64,000 bases of DNA, from NCBI GenBank assembly GCA_026724425.1, contig JAIUCV010000280.1:1-64000 (forward strand), in the 5' to 3' direction. Below, piece after piece: positions 27,170 to 39,400 of the stretch. How positions within the stretch are numbered: the first letter of the stretch is position 1; every line of letters begins with the position of its first letter. Both the position numbers and the translations under genes were made by a program. Source of the stretch: Erythrophleum ivorense. Lineage: Eukaryota > Streptophyta > Magnoliopsida > Fabales > Fabaceae. The notes under the pieces were generated by a model that saw only the letters and a list, made by a program, of their open reading frames with translations, was not told the DNA's origin and did not search any database.

Positions 27170-30100
27170 TCAGCTTTCAATCATCGGTTCAGGCCCCAAT
27201 GTTTCGGCGTGGGACTTGTTGGCCTGACGCACAGAGTTGAAAAGGATGTCCTTGATGACCTATAATTAAAGAGGGAGGGTAAGGACAATGCTTTTCAGAA
27301 ACCAGACCTAAATAAAACGTAAAAATCGATCATAAAATTCGCTAGACTATCTGAAATAAAGTTTATACCTGTGACATTAGACCATGTACTTGCTCCACAG
27401 TTATTTTTGCACTGTCACGATTTATCTTCGCAAGTTGAGATTCTTCCTGCAAATCCAGTGAGATATCAACATCTAATATGCAAAAAGGAGAGGAGGGGGA
27501 AATGGGAAGGAGGATGTCAGAATACAGATACAGTCAAGTGTTGAGCATATACTTCATGGAGTTGATAAACAGCTATGAAATCATTATCTCCTTTGAACAT
27601 GAAGTAATTTGATATCTAAATGAAATTTGGAAGAGAACAAATCTAAAGAACAGCTCTCCTCTCCTGAATCCAGTCTTTCATTAAGCTTATGTCTATCAAA
27701 TTGGTGTCCGGTTTCTCAGACATGTAAAGCCTCTATTCATCACATTCTGGGTATATTTCGTAGTAGCTGGTTTATCACATATGCCAGGTAAATATCGTCT
27801 CACTTTATTAAATATTGAAAGTTCAGTGTGCATAAGTTGACCTGGATACCATCTAACAAGTAACAACACCCACAAGAAAAACAAAGAAAGTTGAAGTTCT
27901 ACAATCAATATATATTAAGCTCCAGGCCAAAACTATCTATCAACCTCTTCTGCAAGTGCTGGGATAGAGTGAACTTGCAGATGTAGACAATTTACAAATT
28001 TAGAAAATACATTATAATGATTCTTCTTGATTCATCCTGTGATTGGCTTTTAGTTTCTTTTGTACAATTTTAAGATTCTTTGATTTTTCCCCCCACTATT
28101 TTTCCTTTCTTTTCCCTCCTAAAATTCCTCCCTGTATGCTGCCAGGCAGTGAAAATGCTCAACACCCCTTTTAGTTCTTTCAAATAAAATATCCATTGAA
28201 ACCCCCCCCCCAGCCAAAAAAAAGATCTCACAAACATTAATGGATCTGCTAAAACCCAACTTTCTCTGTATTATTTATATAGAATCAGAACTGAAATCCT
28301 CTCCATCCAAGTGAAAATGGGGGATTAACAGCTCTGAAATTTATGAAGAAAGAAAGAAAGAGAAATAGATGAAGAAAAAAGAAAAGAGAATACTGTTGCC
28401 CAACTTTCGAGAGGCCAGACTCTCTCCCCACAAAAACACGATTCTGCCTACTCCATTCCTCACAGATCTCTTCCATATATCCCTCCTCTAACCCAACCCT
28501 CTCTTTTTGCCAGCTCACCCTTCCTTGTATTCTTTGGGTTCTTTCTGTTATTTCCCTTGTCAGCCCTGGCCCAATGGGCGTGGGTCTATCATTACTTGCC
28601 CCAACAAGATACATCTTGTCCTCAAGGTGAAAATTAGAAAGACCCCCTTAATAACTTCCAAGTTTTCCCACATCTTTTCAATTTCCAGTATCCCCTTCCA
28701 TTCAATTGGCACCATCACATTCTCAGACTGTACTTGAAACTCCATTTCCTTAAAAATCACCATGTTGAACAGTGAAAATTTTCCAAACATAGCATAAGAA
28801 TCATTCTTTGATAGTGCTCTCCATGAAAATGCCTCTTCAAAATGATCTTAGGATATCAATAGCCATCAGAAGACCACTATTTGGTTGCCTATGCTGTGGA
28901 ATAACACTTGCTATGGCTCTTCCACTAAAATTCTGCTCACTTCTACTCCATTCCCACAACTTTTGAATTCCTTCTGAACCAAGAACCATAAAAGCAACAC
29001 CAGAATTTCCGTAAAGAAGACAAGTAACCTTGTTAGCGAAATTGGTAACTAGAAGCCAGAACCTATCAGACACAACATCCGAGTTTCTTTGCTTCTCTCT
29101 GCTTCTAGCTGCAGGATCAGCATCTATAATATTAAGAACATGGATATTTTCCTTACCCCTAAGCTTTATCTGGTTATCTTCATCAGCAGCCATAAAATGA
29201 TTCTTTAAGGTATCAAATTGCACAATGCCAGAAAATGCCTCTCTATAACCAGAATATACTCTCTTTATCACTCCTTTACCTCCATTCCACTCAACAAAGA
29301 TTGGATCTCCATCCATTCTTGTTCCACAATAAAATAGTTCTTCATCAGCACTAAAAAGCATTGTGGTATTCCGTTGCCCCAGTGTATCATAGTCGCAACA
29401 ATGGTCCCCCATGCCTTCAACTACAGCTTCAGCAAATGAGTTTCTCACCGCAAGTCGCTCCCCAGTTTTCCCTCTAGGAAAGATCTGTCCACCTGTAGCC
29501 CCATACAAGAAAGTGTTTCCCACAGTAGTGGCATCCTCAGGTTGAAACCCTATCTTGTCATCTGGTGTGACAACCCACTCACTTACAGCAATTTCCTTCC
29601 CCACATAATCGTTAGCCTCTCCCACAAAGCAAATGCTCATTCCAGGTTTCAAAAAAATTGTAAACGACTGACCAGCATTTCTTGTAAATATTATATTCAA
29701 CTGTCCAGCAAAACCAGTGTCACCACACTTCTTAGCAATAACACCAGCTATTTGCCTACATACAACACAATCAATGTTGAACATCATAACAATCTCATTG
29801 ACCACTTTTTCATTCTCAATGGCATATGCAATCTCTGGCTTTGCTAATAAAGCATCATCCAAAACTAGACCATTGGTACGAATTTCCTGAATTTGAATTG
29901 TCATACTGTTAAATTTGGGCAACCCATCGCTAGAGAGAATATAACTGAGACCTCGATACAGAGTTTTGACAAGAGATATGTCTTGTGGTCACAATAAGTC
30001 TGTCTGACCAGTTACATCACCTAACTTCTCATAACCTGGTTAAGCCAATATGCCTCTTACCTCTTCAGCAACATACAAAATGAGGTTGACAAGATAACCT

Positions 30101-33100
30101 AGTACACCAGGAAAGCATGCTCGCAATTCTTCCTTCTGACCAGGAACACCAACTGGACAATTTTTGGTGTGGCAAATATGGACCATTACGCATCCAATAG
30201 CAATCATTTCCGCTGAACCCAAGCCATAGTCATCAATGCCCATTACTGCAACCATCATCACATCAACTTCACTGCTAAAACCACCATCAACTCTGAGAAT
30301 GACCCATTCTCTAAGTCCATTTTCAACGAGTGTTGGATGAGTTTTTGTAAGCCCAAGTTCCCAATGACCTCCATGACCAACTACAAATGAGATCATTCAT
30401 ACAGGTTCTCTGTATTGTGGTTAACCTATATATACTTTCTGAAGTAAATTTGTAAGCCTTTCCTGAGCTTTACTAATCTCACATGACTTCACATTGTAAT
30501 TTTTGTCCCATATGAGCTGCCTTGTTGCCATGAACCTCATCCACTCCAAAATTCCCACAAAACCCAGTTGGCCAGCATACTTCATTTGATCTATCAGATC
30601 TGCTACAATGTTCAATCAATGCATAGAAGACCTTTGTGCCTCATCTTCTGTTTTTGCTACTTTACCCAACAAAAACTTGGCAACACCTTTGCCGTCAGCA
30701 TTATCCTTTTGCATTTGCTTCTTTCCACCACCAAATGCAATATAAAAGTTTGACCCATTGTTCTTTATCCCTTTTCCAGCAGCTAAAATAACAAAAGGCA
30801 TTCCTTCAAAAGTATCTTCTTCGACTTCTATATCTATCTCATAAGACGGATCAGATGAAGAACTAGTTTAAAATTGTGTTTCAGCAACCCAATTCACAGC
30901 AATTGAACCACGGGGCAGAACACTTGGATTAGGTATCTCTGCATTAACGTTGGACGCTCTAATTTTCTTCTCATGTGCCTGTCCTTCTCTCTCTTTGTCT
31001 TCTTCACTGGCCACAAGCAGAACCCAAATTAGAGGATGCCCACTGCTGCAGCTTACATTGACTTTTGATTCAAACATCTGGCACACCCTAAGCCCATCTT
31101 CAGCTCCCTTTTATTTGTTACATCTGCCCCAGGTAAAAGTTGCAGAAGCTGGGTCGATGAAGCTTACTTGACCTGAATCTCTTCTAAGATGGGTCACAGG
31201 TCTAGGTTGGCAAAATGGGGTAAATAATTGGGCCAAGCTGCAACCACTTGGATTAGGTTTGCCTTCCCAGAACTCTTTAGGCCTTCTTCCCCAGAGTTCT
31301 TTAGCCCAATCAGAAACCCAAGTGCTCTCCACCACCTTAGGACCGGATCCCTCATTGCCTTTTGGGTCACGGGTTGGGTAAACCTCTCCTCTTCTCTTAA
31401 CATCTTCCCTAAGATCATCCTTAAGAATCACATTCAACACAACGTCCTCCTCCTTGGCTGATAAAAGTGGATGTTGTTTGCTTGCCTAGATTGTCTCCTT
31501 CCCATATGACGTCCCTTCATTCTCTTGCTGGGTTTCCTTGGGCATTAAAGAGGTAAAAGTTGATCTGATCTTCAGATACTCAAATTAGCCATGGTTGTTG
31601 GCTCTATTGCTTCTGCTGGTTTGTTTTCACGAGCTGTTGCAGCAAAAAGAATCGACAAGACCGCTCCCTCAGAATTTTCTTATCCAACTTCCTTCACCTA
31701 AAATTGCTGCTTTTGCTCTTTCTTACCTTCCTTCTTCGTCAAGCATTCATCAACATTAAATGGCAATTCTAATCGATGTTCTCGGGTAAGTGTCTCCTAT
31801 ATTTCCTTCTCATCATCTGCCCTCATCTTAACACGTTTCAGCATACCATTCATCATTTCTTTTATATCTTTCATCACTTGTTTCATCTCTTTCACATCTC
31901 TTCGCCAGTTCTCCTCTTGTATCTCCTTCTTCCATTTGGCTAACACTTCTTCAGTTGTTTCCTTCATCTCTCCCTTATCTCTCTTCTCCTGTATCTCCTT
32001 TCTCCACTTGGCAATCAACCCTTCACTTTTCTCACTGAGCATCCTGAGCCTCTCCTGAATTATCACGACTCTAATACCAAATTGATGAAACCCAACTTTC
32101 TTTGTATTATTTATATAAAATCAGAATTGAAATCCTCTCCAAACAAGTGAAAATGGGGGATTAACAGCTCTGAAATTTACAAAGAAAGAAAGAAAGCGAA
32201 ATAGATGAAGAGAAATGAAAAGAGAATACTGTTGCCTGGTTTTTGAGAGGCCAGACTCTCTCCCCACAAAAACACAATTCTACCTACCTCACACTCCTCA
32301 CAGATCTCTCACATATATCCGTCCTCTAACCAACTCTGTCTCTCTCTGCCAGGTCACCATTCCTTGTATTCTTCAGGCTCTTTCTGTTATTTCCCTGGTA
32401 AGCCCTGGCCCAATGGGCGTGGGTCCATCAGGATGACAGTTCACTTCAATCTAAATGGAGCCAATATCTATATACTATAAAAGTGTCTCATAATTAAGAC
32501 AAGGTGGATTGAACATGAAAATCATTCAATAAGAGCAAGTGTTGTTCATTACAGTTGGTGTGAACTAGTTTTCAAGTTATGGTGCAAGGTTATCTTACTG
32601 TTAGAGTTTCAGCCTTCTAATCAAACTCCTAGATCACAAATATGCTGAGGTAGAAAAGGCATACGGTTTACACAGATGCTCAGCATTTCAAATAGTTAGT
32701 ATCTCTCCAAAGTTAAAAGAAGAAGAAAGGACAATCATCAAAACCAATGAGAAAGAAGAATGTAATATCTTGATCATGGGTTCTCATAGTTGAACTTAGA
32801 AAGAGGCTTGACATTTCAAAAAGCAATCTATACCTGAATTTTCCTACTTAGATGGTAGATAAACATTGAAGAGACTAAGATAAAAAATTTATGGTGCAAG
32901 ACCACTTAACATATGTCTGACTTCAAACTAACAATTATAAACTTTCCAAAAATCCAAAAAAAAAAATCATGTAATGCAATTTCTATACATGAAAGAAGAT
33001 ACTGTAGATTTCTAAAGCAACGATTACTTACTTCTTTCTTTCTTGGAGTAGGAGCCATTAGTGGTCCAAAGCGTGAATGTGACAACTGATTCTCCGCTTG

Positions 33101-34608
33101 TTCTATCTTTTCAGCTACAATAAAGGAATTTTGCAACTGAGATACTTATACTGTGAGAACTATAATCTATAACAATACCACATTTTTATAACAGAAATAT
33201 GGAAGCATGCTAGTCTGCTATCATGGCAACAGAACTGAAACCAAAAGAGATTGCAGTAACATGTAAGCCACATAACAATACCTAGATCTGAGATTTGTCC
33301 TGCAACGTAGTCTCCATTACCCAATAAAGGAGAAGATGATAGTGTATTCACCCAATATTTGTTCCATAGCAGATCCAACAGGTGTGAATCAAGAGAAGAC
33401 TTAAAGTAAGTGATATCCAATGAATAATACTGCAAATACACATAAATGGAGTTCAAACAATGTGGGAATACATGTTCTTGAAAGAAGTGGACAAGAAATA
33501 AGAATCACCTGTTTACAGTGGACACCAAAGTCTTCAATCTTATTTAGTGGGATGGTTTGATACTCAGAGATAGGCTCATCTGGAGGCTTGTATCCTTCTG
33601 GGTATGTCCTGAATGCTCCAATCTCAACTTTTCCAGCAGAAACAGTCCTCGTAGGGTCAATAACAACAGCTAGAAAGGGCTCCTGAAATTGCTGATTTAG
33701 CATTTGCGTGGACACATCGATACCCGAAAGCCAGCATCCATAACCAGGGTGAGAATGATACCATCCAACAACATTCTCCAATCGGCCCGCCTACACCAGG
33801 ACAGACTCTATTAGCTAGCTTTAGAATCAGCCAAGTTTTGAAACGGCCTTGCAAGGAAGCCCAATTGAGTACATCATCCTAGTGAAGAATCAAACCATGG
33901 GACGGAGAATATAACAAATACCCAAGACTCAAATTATATAGTTTTCCCCGAGGTACATAATGGCAATGGAATTTCATTAGAGATAAGACTTGCAAAGCAT
34001 TGTATATAACTAGGGTTGAGGTGTTAAACAAAATCTAAACCAGGGTTCTCAAATTTGCGATTTGCAACCCAAAAAATAATTGCAACGAGGGTTTTCCCAT
34101 GATGCTAATAATCCTTAACTCCATCCTTCTAAATAAACCCGAAGACATTAATTAAAAAAAAATTCAGAAGAAAGAAAAACCCGTGAAAAGCACAAACCTG
34201 CTTGTTAGTCTGAGAATAATCAACCATGTATTCATAAGCATCGGCTTGGGCATTAACCCGAGTCTCGGTGCCTTCAACAGGCAAAGCAAAGGCGTCCATG
34301 ACGATGATGGCATCGCCATCGGTCTTGCCTTGCATGAGACCCATGACCTCAATGGTGCCGCCAGAGCGAGCGTGGACAACCATCTTGAGGAGAGCGAGGG
34401 CGGAGATCTTAACGCGCTTGAAGTAATGAGGGTCATTGACCCATGGCTTCTCCCTCTGGAACTCGTTCTGAGCGGCCTCGTCGTAGTAGAAGATGGAATC
34501 GGAAGATTGGTCGGTGGCGGTGGAGTTGGGAGTGTCCATAGGGATGATGTTGTTTTCAAGCTCCCACGTTTGCTGTGCTATCGCAGAAGAGGAGGAGAAG
34601 GGCTCCAT
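27170..34608 (-). CDS. CSN5: COP9 signalosome subunit 5 (CSN5/AJH)
   Basis: Catalytic metalloprotease of the COP9 signalosome, which removes NEDD8/RUB from cullins. Six exons: 34198-34608, 33509-33790, 33282-33429, 33032-33114, 27369-27446 and 27170-27259, stop TGA at 27172-27170. Phases agree throughout and give 363 residues, close to plant CSN5. The start MEPFSSSSAIAQQTWELENN is typical of the family. Exon 2 carries the complete JAMM zinc site HSHPGYGCWLSGID after GRLENVVGWY. The C-terminus ends GPEPMIES. All splice sites are GT-AG. The fourth intron (27447-33031, 5.6 kb) contains a complete LTR retroelement in the same orientation, yet the flanking exons are intact, so the gene is probably functional. 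A (TC)n tract lies about 150 nt upstream. Confidence 0.95.
28247..28591 (-). repeat. Left LTR (3' LTR of the minus-strand element)
   Basis: 345 bp, beginning TGCTAAAACCC and ending GGGTCTATCA on the plus strand. By eye it differs from the right LTR at about forty positions including small indels, roughly 12 percent. An alignment is needed for an exact figure. Confidence 0.85.
28837..31440 (-). pseudogene. Fused GWD - glutamate synthase - TOPLESS reading frame in the retroelement
   Basis: One reading frame runs from 31440 down to 28837 (868 codons) with seven stops, ending at 31111, 30868, 30616, 30421, 30397, 30040 and 29989, and no net frameshift. 31086-30400 resembles alpha-glucan water dikinase (IKNNGSNFY, WMRFMATRQLIWDKNYNV, EISKAQERLTNLLQ). 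30396-29389 resembles the synthase and C-terminal GXGXG part of plastid glutamate synthase, probably the ferredoxin form (HWELGLTKTHPTLVENGLRE, CHTKNCPVGV, GEANDYVGK, GATGGQIF). 29361-28840 resembles the WD40 part of a TOPLESS-type corepressor (GIVQFDTLKNHFMAADEDNQIK, GNSGVAFMVLGSEGIQKLWEW cut to short pieces). No introns remain, implying cDNA capture. The first 110 codons are not recognised. Catalytic parts are incomplete, so no enzyme activity is expected. Confidence 0.8.
31797..32066 (-). CDS. Coiled-coil ORF near the 5' end of the retroelement, possible gag remnant
   Basis: An 89-codon frame just downstream of the primer-binding site. It is rich in Lys, Glu and Met with a heptad-like pattern (for example ENWRRDVKEMKQVMKDIKEM). 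The position is that of gag in LTR elements, but there is no zinc knuckle and I cannot assign it to a family. Confidence 0.4.
   Translation of the reverse strand: MIIQERLRMLSEKSEGLIAKWRKEIQEKRDKGEMKETTEEVLAKWKKEIQEENWRRDVKEMKQVMKDIKEMMNGMLKRVKMRADDEKEI
32066..32080 (-). other. Primer-binding site of the retroelement (tRNA-Met type)
   Basis: On the minus strand, two bases after the right LTR, the sequence reads TTGGTATTAGAGTCG. It matches the common plant LTR-element site TGGTATCAGAGC, complementary to the initiator tRNA-Met 3' end, with C to T changes. It shows that the right repeat is the 5' LTR. Confidence 0.75.
32083..32430 (-). repeat. Right LTR (5' LTR of the minus-strand element)
   Basis: 348 bp, beginning TGATGAAACCC and ending GGGTCCATCA on the plus strand. 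It is colinear with 28247-28591 and is followed by ggatg, the presumed target-site duplication. Confidence 0.85.
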
Positions 34609-34752
34609 TTTTTTCTGGCGGAAGATTTGGAACCAAAATCCTCGGTCTTACAGTGAGTATAACAGGGAGGAATGACAACTCAGTCATACAAATACAAGCA
34701 ATGCTATATTTGCGGCCTTACTGAGTTTTGCTGTTGAGCCCACTTTTTCACT

Positions 34753-34756
<4 letters not shown>

Positions 34757-34786
<30 letters not shown>
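34757..34786. repeat. (CT)15 microsatellite upstream of CSN5
   Basis: Thirty bases of uninterrupted CT repeats, GA on the coding strand, about 150-180 nt upstream of the CSN5 start codon. Pyrimidine or GA tracts are common in plant promoters and 5' UTRs. Confidence 0.9.
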
Positions 34787-34788
<2 letters not shown>

Positions 34789-36427
34789 AGAGTTGTATGA
34801 TATTTTAATTTATTTTTAAATTGTTGATGAAAATAATTTTTATTAATCTAAATACATATATTTTACTAAAAACTAGCATTAAAAAATCGGTTCATCAATA
34901 AACCAAGCTTAAAAAAAACATATTAAAAAATTATGCATAGTTAAAAGTTCTGATTTGTAATAATTAACCATGAATTAATCAATTCAAATAAAACAGAAAT
35001 GAGTATAACTTTAAAATTATTATCTTTTCATACAAAAGCATGAATCTTATTAGTTGATAAATGATGTTTAATTTAACACTTTGTTAAATTTAATAAAAAT
35101 AAAATTTATTCTTTTTTAATTTTATTTATACACATTAGATATAATTTGATAAATGACAACTATAAAGGGGAGGGTATTTAAGTCACCAAATAGTATAACT
35201 TTTATTTTTTTACAAAAAAAATATTTAATATGTATTTAGGTTAATGATGAGTATTATGATTAAAAAATTAAAATTAAAATATAATATAATATAAGATTTA
35301 ATTCTAAAGGAAGAAAATATATATTTTAAAAATAGAAGAAAAGTCATATACAAAATTTAAAGGAAGAGATGTAATTTATTTTTATGAGAACTTTTGTATA
35401 ATTTAATTATAATTTGAATACTTATTTAAAAAAATTAAAATTTTAATACACAAACTTTAAAATATAGCACATTATTTCTTATACTATTGGAGAAAAATAA
35501 AACCCTTGTATATCAATTTAAATTAACATATTAAAATTACGTAATTTGTTACCTAATATCTTATGTTTTCGTTGCTCAATTTATTTCCTTCCATGATCTC
35601 TAAGCTATCTTTTTTCCAAAATTATGGTTTTCAGATGCTAATTTTAATTTATGTACAACATTTTATAATTTTTGTAATAATTTAAAGTAGTGAATTATTA
35701 CTTTTTAAAATTTATGTACTAAAGTTATAAATAACCTATGCTTATAGTTTTCCCTTACAATAAGTTGAAAAGTATTTGTTCTATATTTTGATGGCAGTGA
35801 TTAATAAGCACATTTATTTTTATATAACTGGTAGACTATCATTATCAGTAGAAATTAAGTATAATTATTCTTCATAGGCGTGTTTCATGTATCAAAGATT
35901 CGTTATATAAAAGTATTCAAATCATTTCATAAAAAAAAAAAAGTATTCAAATCATGCATGGAGCATTGATATTAGGGCTTAGATAAGTCCTTGAATAAAC
36001 TTGACACGATGAAATTAGATCAGGGTTATTAATGAATATGTAAAAAAAAAAATTAAAGTAACTTAATATGTCGCTCGGCGGTAATCACAAGGAAGAAAAT
36101 AGAGAGCTGGAAAAGGGTACCAACTTCCAAGTAAGCTGTTTTTAGTTACCGAAAAGGAAAAGCACTTCCAATAAAAGCCTTCAAATTACGCATTTAACCA
36201 TTCTTACAGCAAATTACATAGAATTTTCTGAAGCCGATACGACTTGAAGTAATGACTTGACAGAACAAAAGAAAGGAGACACGGGAAAGTAAACTGCCTA
36301 AGTTGAGGTAAACTCGTAATATTTGATACCACAACAAATGCCCTACAAAATCTCTACCCTCCAAGCTAACAGTAACTTCCAAATTACAATTTATCACGAT
36401 AGAATAGAAAAACAAACAGCCCCCGCA
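34787..36427. other. AT-rich spacer between CSN5 promoter and KAKU4 remnant
   Basis: About 1.6 kb, very AT-rich, without an ORF of note or a recognisable element. A 14-bp direct repeat, AAAGTATTCAAATC, occurs at 35910-35923 and 35939-35952. Confidence 0.5.
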
Positions 36428-39400
36428 TCATTTGACACCCCTGCCCCTGACTCTTCTGCCGTATCTGGTAGTTCTCTCGACCTTTTGCTTCTCAGCAATA
36501 CTATTTGTTGGGGCAGCCAAATCTGGCTCTCAATCTGGCTCAGTAGGTCGCGCTGAATCTCGAACTGTAAACTGGCACTATTCTGTGAGGCAGAGGCGAC
36601 ACCATCATCCTCATCGATGGCAACAATGTTGCTTAAATTCAAATCAGGCAGCTCCAAAAATGGTTCACTCAACATTTCATAGGTCTCTCGCTCAAGAACA
36701 CCTTTTTCTGCCCTCCCATGACGCGAAACGACTGTGCATTCTTTGTTGTCAGATGTTTGGTTGTTCTGCTTAATAACTTGCCCTGCATGAAAACTAGTAA
36801 ACAAGAAAATGGCATAACTTATTATCTTGATAAGTGAGGCAAGGAAAGGCAGGGCAGTAACTTCTTTGCAAGCCCTCTTAACTAGTTTTGAGTCCCAATA
36901 TGATCCTTCAAGTCAGTTAATATTTATTTACGCTGAATTTTGGCAATTGAGAAAGTAGGCATACATAGCGAAAATCATGTATTTACACTGCAATGGCAGC
37001 GACTATAAGAACTTAAATTACAATGGAATTTAGTTTTATTATTTTACACTTTACCAGTGGGCTAAAGATAAAAACCTAGTGACAACAAAAATTTTCATTT
37101 GAGATAGTTCAACCACAAAAGTTAGAAAACAAAAAAGAAAAACCAGTGAAACATAAATTTACTGGGGCAATGAAGACGAGGAGCCATTTGCCAATGCATG
37201 TTCTGCTCCGACCTTCTCTTTGAATACCGAGCAGCTTCCATCATGTAATCTAGGATCCGAAGCTGCATACAGAAGTGGGACCAGCATCTAAGATGAAAAC
37301 GTAGGTTTGACAAAATGAAATGATAAAATTAAAGAGGCAAAGAGAAGAAATATTTGTTTGTATTATGACCCACATACGTTGAAAACACCACAGGTCATGC
37401 AAAGAACTAGCCTAGTCTACAAAAACTGGTCATCAGGAAAATGCAAGACATGCTTGATCAAGAAAACATTCAAATATAATCCAATCATAGTCTTGTTTGA
37501 AAGTGTCAGTGCTCAAGTGGCACCTCCCAAGACAAAAGTATTAGGCAGTCTTGTGTACGTGGGTTCAATCCTTACTTTGCTCTTTTCCCCCACTCCCTCC
37601 TCCTAAGACCTGTGCTTCCTAAATTAAAAAAAATGCGAGAATCCTACACCAGCTAAGTTATGCTATCCAAATGCACTGAATTGAAAGTTTACTACAACTA
37701 AATAGAGGTTTGAAATGCATTGCTTAACCAAAATTAAGGATATAAAAAACTAGAATAGAACTTGATAAAATTTTTTTGAACATATATAAAGTGCAAATCG
37801 TACTTGACATCACCAAGGTGTGCTGCTTATAAGGCATCCAAAGAGACTAGAACTCTTACCTTCTCTAGTTTCTACCACTGAGTTTAGCAGGTGATTAGTC
37901 TCTTTTGCGTCATCAATGCCATTAAATTTAACCACATCACCATCACTATAACAATCAGAGTACGTTCAAACTTAAAATTAGTGGACAAATAATAGAAAAA
38001 TGACTCCATCAAAACCTTTTTTTTTTTTTGGGTGGGGGGGGGGGGGAAGTGATGAGAGACCTTTCAGATTTCCCAAAATAAAAACCTATGTAGACCTCTC
38101 ACATCCTCTTGGCATTCATAGGTGTTGGCATAGGATTACAATGAAGGGAAAAAAAATGTCGTTTGAGCAATTTTGCACAACTGGTGTCTAGAGTGACAAC
38201 TTTTCTCCACTCAGTCACTCAAAAAGTGCAGGATCTTAATCAAATGTGGGAATTTTGGCACCGCTAATCACGAGATTGATTAATTTCAAACATTTAAGAT
38301 CCCTCAAAGCAGTCAAAGGAAAATGTCAAAAAGGTGAACAAGTTAAGCTATTAAGTATAAATTCTTTATATATGTGGATTATATGCAGGCCTAGCTCGAA
38401 ACTGTAACTCATCTGTTTTTGCATTTGTAAGGCAGCTACTTTATTTTTATATCTGTTGGAGATTATTCGTTAATGTTAGGTATGTCATTTCACCTTGTTG
38501 TAGTTTCCCATGATACATTTTAAAGCTTTTAGCAAGAATAAGGATGGCAAGAATATTTGGCTGTGAGCAGATTTTGTTGTTCTTTTGTGCATTTGGTTGG
38601 AGGCGAATCCTGGTATTTTCAAGAGCATTTCTTTGCCCTTACAGTTGTTATGGCCTTATGGGATAGAATTGCGTTTATGGCATCTTTTTGGTGCTACGCA
38701 CATGGTTGTTTTAGGGGAACTTGCATTACTAATATGCAAAGAGATTGGACAACTATGACCAAAAAAATTGAAAAAAGAGAGATTGGACTTGGACAACTTT
38801 GCTATACTTTTTTGGTTCTGTTAAGGAGAATATTCATCCTTCCCCTACTGTATTTTCTATCTTTTCTCTGGGGAAAAGGGGTACAACAAAGGAGAAGTAT
38901 GATGCGAGTGAGAAGCTAATTTCACAAGGTAAATGGCTGACACACTTAATCTGATAAAATCCTAAATATAAGGTCATTATGTAGGGCTGGCCCAGTATGG
39001 TGCTAGAGCTTCTGTTATAGACATGAGGACCAAGAGATAAAGATAGACAAAATGAGATGTAAGCAAAAATATATATAAAAAAGAAAGGAATGTAAACAAA
39101 AACGAGATTTTCTAACCTTTGCACCATGTCATTCGATAACCTGAGTTTTTGTCCTGAAGTAGTTATGTCTCTGCAGTCATCTTGTGAACCTATGTTGCAT
39201 TTTTTTCTCAAGCGAAGTAAAACTTCAATTGATGGGGAAAATGTAAAATATATGTGCAAGCAAGTGTTTTATCTTCTGGTCATGTTAGAGCAACATGAAG
39301 CACAGTGGATTGGCAACACCTACTCAGATTTCCCAATTATAATTCTCCTGAGTGCTAGATAAGACTTGCTAATAGACATATTGCGGTACTTCTAAACCAT

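Larger units (their letters stand above)
28247..32430 (-). mobile_element. Non-autonomous LTR retrotransposon carrying three host-gene fragments
   Basis: Two similar direct repeats of 345 and 348 bp (28247-28591, 32083-32430), both starting TG and ending CA on the plus strand, bound a 3.5-kb interior. Flanking bases are ggatc (28242-28246) and ggatg (32431-32435), a 4-of-5 match for a 5-bp target-site duplication. A primer-binding site next to the right LTR sets minus-strand orientation. I recognise no protease, reverse transcriptase, RNase H or integrase; instead the interior holds a coiled-coil ORF near the 5' end and an in-frame fusion of GWD, GOGAT and TOPLESS pieces. It must have been mobilised in trans. 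The maize element Bs1 has the same architecture with other cargo. Confidence 0.85.

Noticed and set aside
28837..30396. Functional glutamate synthase gene
   Set aside because: Only the synthase C-terminal part and final domain are present, key segments are absent, stops occur at 30040 and 29989, and it lies inside LTR boundaries joined to other genes.
34183..34656. 157-codon plus-strand frame
   Set aside because: Antisense of CSN5 exon 1; the GC-rich coding exon leaves the opposite strand open by composition.
38557..38919. 120-codon plus-strand frame in the KAKU4 region
   Set aside because: No recognisable domain, and it lies in an intron of the minus-strand KAKU4 remnant.
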